Shown: positions 60,551 through 64,000 of the stretch, piece after piece | Numbering within the stretch: position 1 is the stretch's first letter | Layout of the letters: every line of letters starts with the position of its first letter | Assembly (NCBI RefSeq): GCF_034479375.1 | Contig: NZ_CP140155.1 | Span: 2,914,001 to 2,978,000, forward strand | Length of the DNA stretch: 64,000 nt | Reading direction: 5' to 3' | Source of the DNA: Rhodopseudomonas palustris | GTDB lineage: Bacteria > Pseudomonadota > Alphaproteobacteria > Rhizobiales > Xanthobacteraceae | Notes under the pieces: model-generated | Told to the model about the DNA's origin: nothing | Databases searched by the model: none | Seen by the model: only the letters and a program-made list of their open reading frames with translations | Position numbers and translations under genes: made by a program

Positions 60551-63500
60551 CTACGCGGTGTCCTTCGGCAATTGCGGGTGCATCGGCACCTCGTGGGGCG
60601 CCGTGACCGGATCGTCGGACCGATCGCCGGCGAAAAACCGCTGCACCACGACGAAGAACACCGGAACCATCAGCAGCGCCAGGATCACCACCGCGATCAT
60701 GCCGCCCATCACGCCGGTTCCGAGTGCCTGCTGGCTCTTGGCGCCGGCGCCCGAGGCGATCACCATCGGCAGCACGCCGCTACAGAAGGCGAGGCCGGTC
60801 ATCAGGATCGGCCGGAACCGGAGATGACAGGCCTCCATCGTCGCGTCGCGTAACGATTTGCCTTCCTTGCGCAGGTCCTTGGCGAACTCGACGATCAGAA
60901 TCCCGTCCTTCGCCGCGAGCCCGATGATCGTGATCAGGCCCACCGTGAAGTACACGTCGTTCGGCAGCGCCCGCGTGGTCGCTGCCAGCACGGAGCCGAC
61001 GATGCCGAGCGGAACCGTCAGCAGCACCGCGACCGGAATCGTCCAGCTCTCGTACAGCGCGGCGAGCACGAGGAACACCACCAGCGCCGAAAGCGCCAGC
61101 AGGAACGGCGCCTGCGAGCCCGACAGCTTTTCCTGCAGCGACTGGCCGGTCCAGTCGTAGCCGAAGCCGCGCGGCAACTGTCCGGCGAGCCGCTCCATTT
61201 CGCCGATCGCATCGCCGGTGGTGTAGCCGGCCCGCGCCTCCCCGCTCATGCGGATCGCGGGATAGTAGTTGAAGCCGACGATCTGGGTGGGGCCCTTCGA
61301 CCACTCGATCGTCGCGAACGACGACAGCGGCACGAGCTGACCGCGGCTGTTCTTGACATTGTAGGTCAGGATGTCGTCGGCCTTCATCCGGTCGGGAATG
61401 TCGGCCTGCACGACGACGCGCTGCATCCGGCCGCGGTTCGGGAAGTCGTTGACATAGGCCGAGCCGAGATTGGTCGAGACCGTATTGTTGATGTCCTCGA
61501 AGGTGACGCCGAAGGCGCTGGCCTTCTCGCGGTCGATCACCAGATTGATCACCGGCGCCGGCGGCAGGCCCTCGACGTAGACGTTCTGCAGAATCGGGCT
61601 GGCGTTGGCGGCGGCGACCAGTTGCTGACTGGCCTGGACCAGCGCATCGTATCCCTTCTGGCCGCGATCCTGCAGCCGGAAGCTGAAGCCCGACGACGTG
61701 CCGAGGTTGTCGATCGGCGGCGGCTGCTGCGCCGCGATGCGCGCATCGCGCACCGATCCGAGCGTCTTGTTGGCGTCGTTGACGATCGCAGCGGCGGAAG
61801 CGTCGGCGCCGCGCTCGGACCAGTCTTTCAGCGTGACGAAGGCCTGCGCGGCGTTCATGCCCTGGCCGAGGAAGCTGAAGCCGGTGAGGAAGGTGACGTT
61901 GTCGACGCCGTCGCGCTTCAGCAGATAGTCCTCGACCTTCTTGATCACATCGTAGGTCCGGTTGTAGGACGAATCCGACGGCGTCTGCAGGTCGACGGTG
62001 ATGAAGCCCTGGTCGTCGATCGGCAGGAAGCCGCCCGGCATCCGGGCCAGCCCCCAGCCGAGCACGGCGAGGAGCACGGCGTAGAGAATCATCAGCCGGC
62101 CCGTTCGCCCGAGATTCCACCGCACGATCCGCGAATAGCGCTCGCGGGTGCCGTCCAGAATGCGGTTGAAGCGGCCGAAGAAGCCGCGTTCGGCGTGGGC
62201 GTGGCCCTTGACGACGGGCTTCAGCAGCGTGGCGCACAGCGCCGGCGTCAGCGACAGCGCCAGCAGCGCCGAGAACGCGATCGCCGACACCATCGTCACC
62301 GAGAACTGCCGGTAGATGATGCCGACCGAACCCGGGAAGAACGCCATCGGCACGAACACCGCGATCAGCACGGCGGTGATGCCGATGATGGCGCTGGTGA
62401 TCTGCGTCATCGCCTTGCGGGTGGCTTCCTTCGGCGGCAGCCCCTCCTCGGCCATGATGCGTTCGACGTTTTCGACGACGACGATCGCATCGTCGACCAG
62501 AATGCCGATGGCGAGCACCATGCCGAACATCGTCAGCATGTTGATGGAATAGCCGAACAGCAGCAACGACGCGCAGGTGCCGAGCAGCGCCACCGGCACC
62601 ACGATGGTCGGAATGATGGTGTAGCGGATGTTCTGCAGGAACAGGAACATCACCACGAACACCAGCACCACCGCCTCGAGCAGCGTGTAGACGACCTTGG
62701 TGATCGAGGCTTCGACCACCGGCGTGATGTTGTAGGGGATCTCGTATTTGATGTTGGCGGGGAAGAAGCGCGACAGCTCCTTCATCTTGGCTTCGACCGC
62801 GCTCGCCGTCGCCAGCGCGTTGCCGGTCGGCGACATCAGCACCGACAGGCCGGCCACCGGCTTGCCGTTGAGGCGGGTGTTGAACTGATAGGTGAAGCCG
62901 CCGATCTCGATCCGCGCGACGTCGCGCAGCCGGACGGTCGAGCCGTCCGCATTGGCGCGCAGCACGATCGCGCCGAACTCGTCGGCCGACGAGAGCTGGC
63001 CCTTCACCAGCACCAGCACCGAGGTCTTCTGCCCCTTGGCGCTCGGCTCGGCGCCGACGGCGCCGGACGCGACCTGGGCGTTCTGCGCCTCGATCGCCTT
63101 GGTGACCTCGCCCGCAGTGAGATTGTAGCCGACCAGCTTGTCGGGATCGATCCAGATCCGCAGCGCGCGTTCGGTCGAATACAGCGTGGCGCGGCCGACG
63201 CCGGGAATGCGGCGGATTTCGCCGAGCACGTTGCGGATCATGAAGTCGCCGAGGCCGACTTCGTCGAGCGAGCCGTCGGTCGAACTCAGCGTGATGATCT
63301 GCAGCACCGCGCTGGAGGCTTCCTCGACCAGGATGCCCTGCTGCAACACCGCGCGCGGCAGCCGCGCCTCGATGCGCTTGATGCGGTTCTGAACGTTGAC
63401 CGACGCCATTTCGGTGTCGGTGCCGGGCTCGAAATTGGCGATGATCTCGACCTGACCGAGCGAGTCGGAGGTCGATTCGAAATTCAGGATGCCGTTGGCG

Positions 63501-63712
63501 CCGTTGAGCTCTTCTTCGATCAGCCGGGTGACGCTGTTGTACAGGTTCTCAGGCGAGGCGCCGGGATATTGGGCGGCGATCGCGATCGAGGGCGGCGCGA
63601 TGATCGGGTACTGCGCGATCGGCAGAAACGGAATGGAGATCGCGCCGAGAAGGCAGATGAACAGCGCGACGACCCAGGCGAAAATCGGCCTGTCGATAAA
63701 AAATGCCGGCAT
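60551..63712 (-). CDS. RND efflux pump inner-membrane subunit (HAE1/AcrB type)
   Basis: 1053 residues. Proton-relay aspartates in GILVDDAIVVVENVERIM (TM4), the Pro-rich N-terminus PAFFIDRPIFAWVVALFICLLGA, ITTVTLKDW-like porter region FVTLKDWSERG, C-terminal GLAAKDGILIVEFAKDLRKEG. Twelve TM helices and two periplasmic loops as in AcrB/MexB. Follows the fusion-protein gene by 6 bp. Substrate not predictable; not a photosynthesis gene. Confidence 0.95.
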   Translation of the reverse strand: MPAFFIDRPIFAWVVALFICLLGAISIPFLPIAQYPIIAPPSIAIAAQYPGASPENLYNSVTRLIEEELNGANGILNFESTSDSLGQVEIIANFEPGTDTEMASVNVQNRIKRIEARLPRAVLQQGILVEEASSAVLQIITLSSTDGSLDEVGLGDFMIRNVLGEIRRIPGVGRATLYSTERALRIWIDPDKLVGYNLTAGEVTKAIEAQNAQVASGAVGAEPSAKGQKTSVLVLVKGQLSSADEFGAIVLRANADGSTVRLRDVARIEIGGFTYQFNTRLNGKPVAGLSVLMSPTGNALATASAVEAKMKELSRFFPANIKYEIPYNITPVVEASITKVVYTLLEAVVLVFVVMFLFLQNIRYTIIPTIVVPVALLGTCASLLLFGYSINMLTMFGMVLAIGILVDDAIVVVENVERIMAEEGLPPKEATRKAMTQITSAIIGITAVLIAVFVPMAFFPGSVGIIYRQFSVTMVSAIAFSALLALSLTPALCATLLKPVVKGHAHAERGFFGRFNRILDGTRERYSRIVRWNLGRTGRLMILYAVLLAVLGWGLARMPGGFLPIDDQGFITVDLQTPSDSSYNRTYDVIKKVEDYLLKRDGVDNVTFLTGFSFLGQGMNAAQAFVTLKDWSERGADASAAAIVNDANKTLGSVRDARIAAQQPPPIDNLGTSSGFSFRLQDRGQKGYDALVQASQQLVAAANASPILQNVYVEGLPPAPVINLVIDREKASAFGVTFEDINNTVSTNLGSAYVNDFPNRGRMQRVVVQADIPDRMKADDILTYNVKNSRGQLVPLSSFATIEWSKGPTQIVGFNYYPAIRMSGEARAGYTTGDAIGEMERLAGQLPRGFGYDWTGQSLQEKLSGSQAPFLLALSALVVFLVLAALYESWTIPVAVLLTVPLGIVGSVLAATTRALPNDVYFTVGLITIIGLAAKDGILIVEFAKDLRKEGKSLRDATMEACHLRFRPILMTGLAFCSGVLPMVIASGAGAKSQQALGTGVMGGMIAVVILALLMVPVFFVVVQRFFAGDRSDDPVTAPHEVPMHPQLPKDTA

Positions 63713-63718
63713 CGGTGC

Positions 63719-64000
63719 TTATTGCACCTTCTTGGTGCTGCCCGTCGTCGAAGGGGCTGCGGTGGCCGCTTTGGTCTCCTCGGTGCTCACCGGAGCGACG
63801 GCGTCGCCCGCCGCGAATTTCTGGAAGCCGTCGACCACGACGCGCGCGCCCGGCTTGAGCCCCTCGAGCACCAGCCACTGACCGTCCTGCTGCGAACCGA
63901 CGCGGACCGGCTGCACAGCCACGCGGTTGTCGTCCTTGACCACGAAGACCTCGCTGCCGCCGCCGCCGTTGCGCTGAACCGCCTGCTCCGGAACCGAGAT
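63719..64000 (-). CDS. RND membrane fusion protein, C-terminal part only
   Basis: The visible 93 residues (ISVPEQAVQRNGGGGSEVFV then VVKDDNRVAVQPVRVGSQQD and WLVLEGLKPGARVVVDGFQK) match the membrane-proximal end of AcrA/MexA-type adaptors. A Thr/Ala-rich tail ends KKVQ. The N-terminus is outside the window. Confidence 0.9.
   Translation of the reverse strand: MSVPEQAVQRNGGGGSEVFVVKDDNRVAVQPVRVGSQQDGQWLVLEGLKPGARVVVDGFQKFAAGDAVAPVSTEETKAATAAPSTTGSTKKVQ

Overview
The window is a nearly complete photosynthesis gene cluster of a purple non-sulfur alphaproteobacterium. The best match is the Rhodopseudomonas palustris group (Bradyrhizobium relatives). Reasons: high GC; LH1 alpha/beta and reaction-centre L/M sequences of the R. 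palustris type with no tetrahaem pufC; a cytochrome c2 of R. palustris type; two ppsR paralogues, one back to back with a bacteriophytochrome; intergenic palindromes typical of this family. I assigned the organism by recognition, not by a database search.

Layout. (1) 1-15463, minus strand: one long tightly overlapping operon bchF-N-B-H-L-M-lhaA-puhA-B-C-orf101-acsF-puhE-hemA, giving Mg-chelation/DPOR/early bacteriochlorophyll enzymes, H subunit and its assembly factors; hemA is cut by the window edge. (2) 15464-21833: the control island: aerR/ppaA (B12-binding antirepressor family), haem oxygenase, bacteriophytochrome, ppsR2, cytochrome c2. (3) 21963-27672, minus: small membrane protein, tspO, bchP, pucC-like transporter, bchG, ppsR1. 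(4) 27979-37923, minus: superoperon crtE-crtF-bchC-X-Y-Z-small ORF-pufB-A-L-M ending in a strong hairpin. (5) 38016-40595, plus: crtD-crtC. (6) 40612-42695: palindromic repeats, a GIY-YIG gene and a degenerate derivative of it, two tandem micro-membrane proteins, hemF. (7) 42720-46269, minus: crtB, crtI, bchO. (8) 46430-53630: alpha/beta hydrolase, hemE, PilZ protein, bchD, bchI, hemC. (9) 53831-59077, plus: DUF3422 membrane protein, hydrolase-membrane fusion, CIA30 protein, DUF427 protein and bciB, mostly overlapping. (10) 59128-64000: repeats, DUF2383 protein, small membrane protein, RND efflux pump; this is the cluster's flank.

Together these genes take glycine/succinyl-CoA through tetrapyrroles (hemA, C, E, F; bchIDH, M, acsF, bciB, LNB, F, XYZ, C, G, P) to bacteriochlorophyll a, make spirilloxanthin-series carotenoids (crtE, B, I, C, D, F), and build RC-LH1 (puf, puh, lhaA). 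Perfect TGT-N12-ACA boxes (PpsR/CrtJ type) occur before bchF, cycA, bchC, between crtE and crtD, and twice before crtI, so the regulators in the island probably act on the surrounding promoters.

Most noteworthy: palindrome-bounded GIY-YIG units with empty 88-bp counterparts; the uncharacterised five-gene operon ending in bciB; a cysteine-free PpsR2 beside a phytochrome lacking a recognisable histidine kinase; a PpsR box before cytochrome c2; and a pair of overlapping ~50-residue membrane proteins behind hemF.
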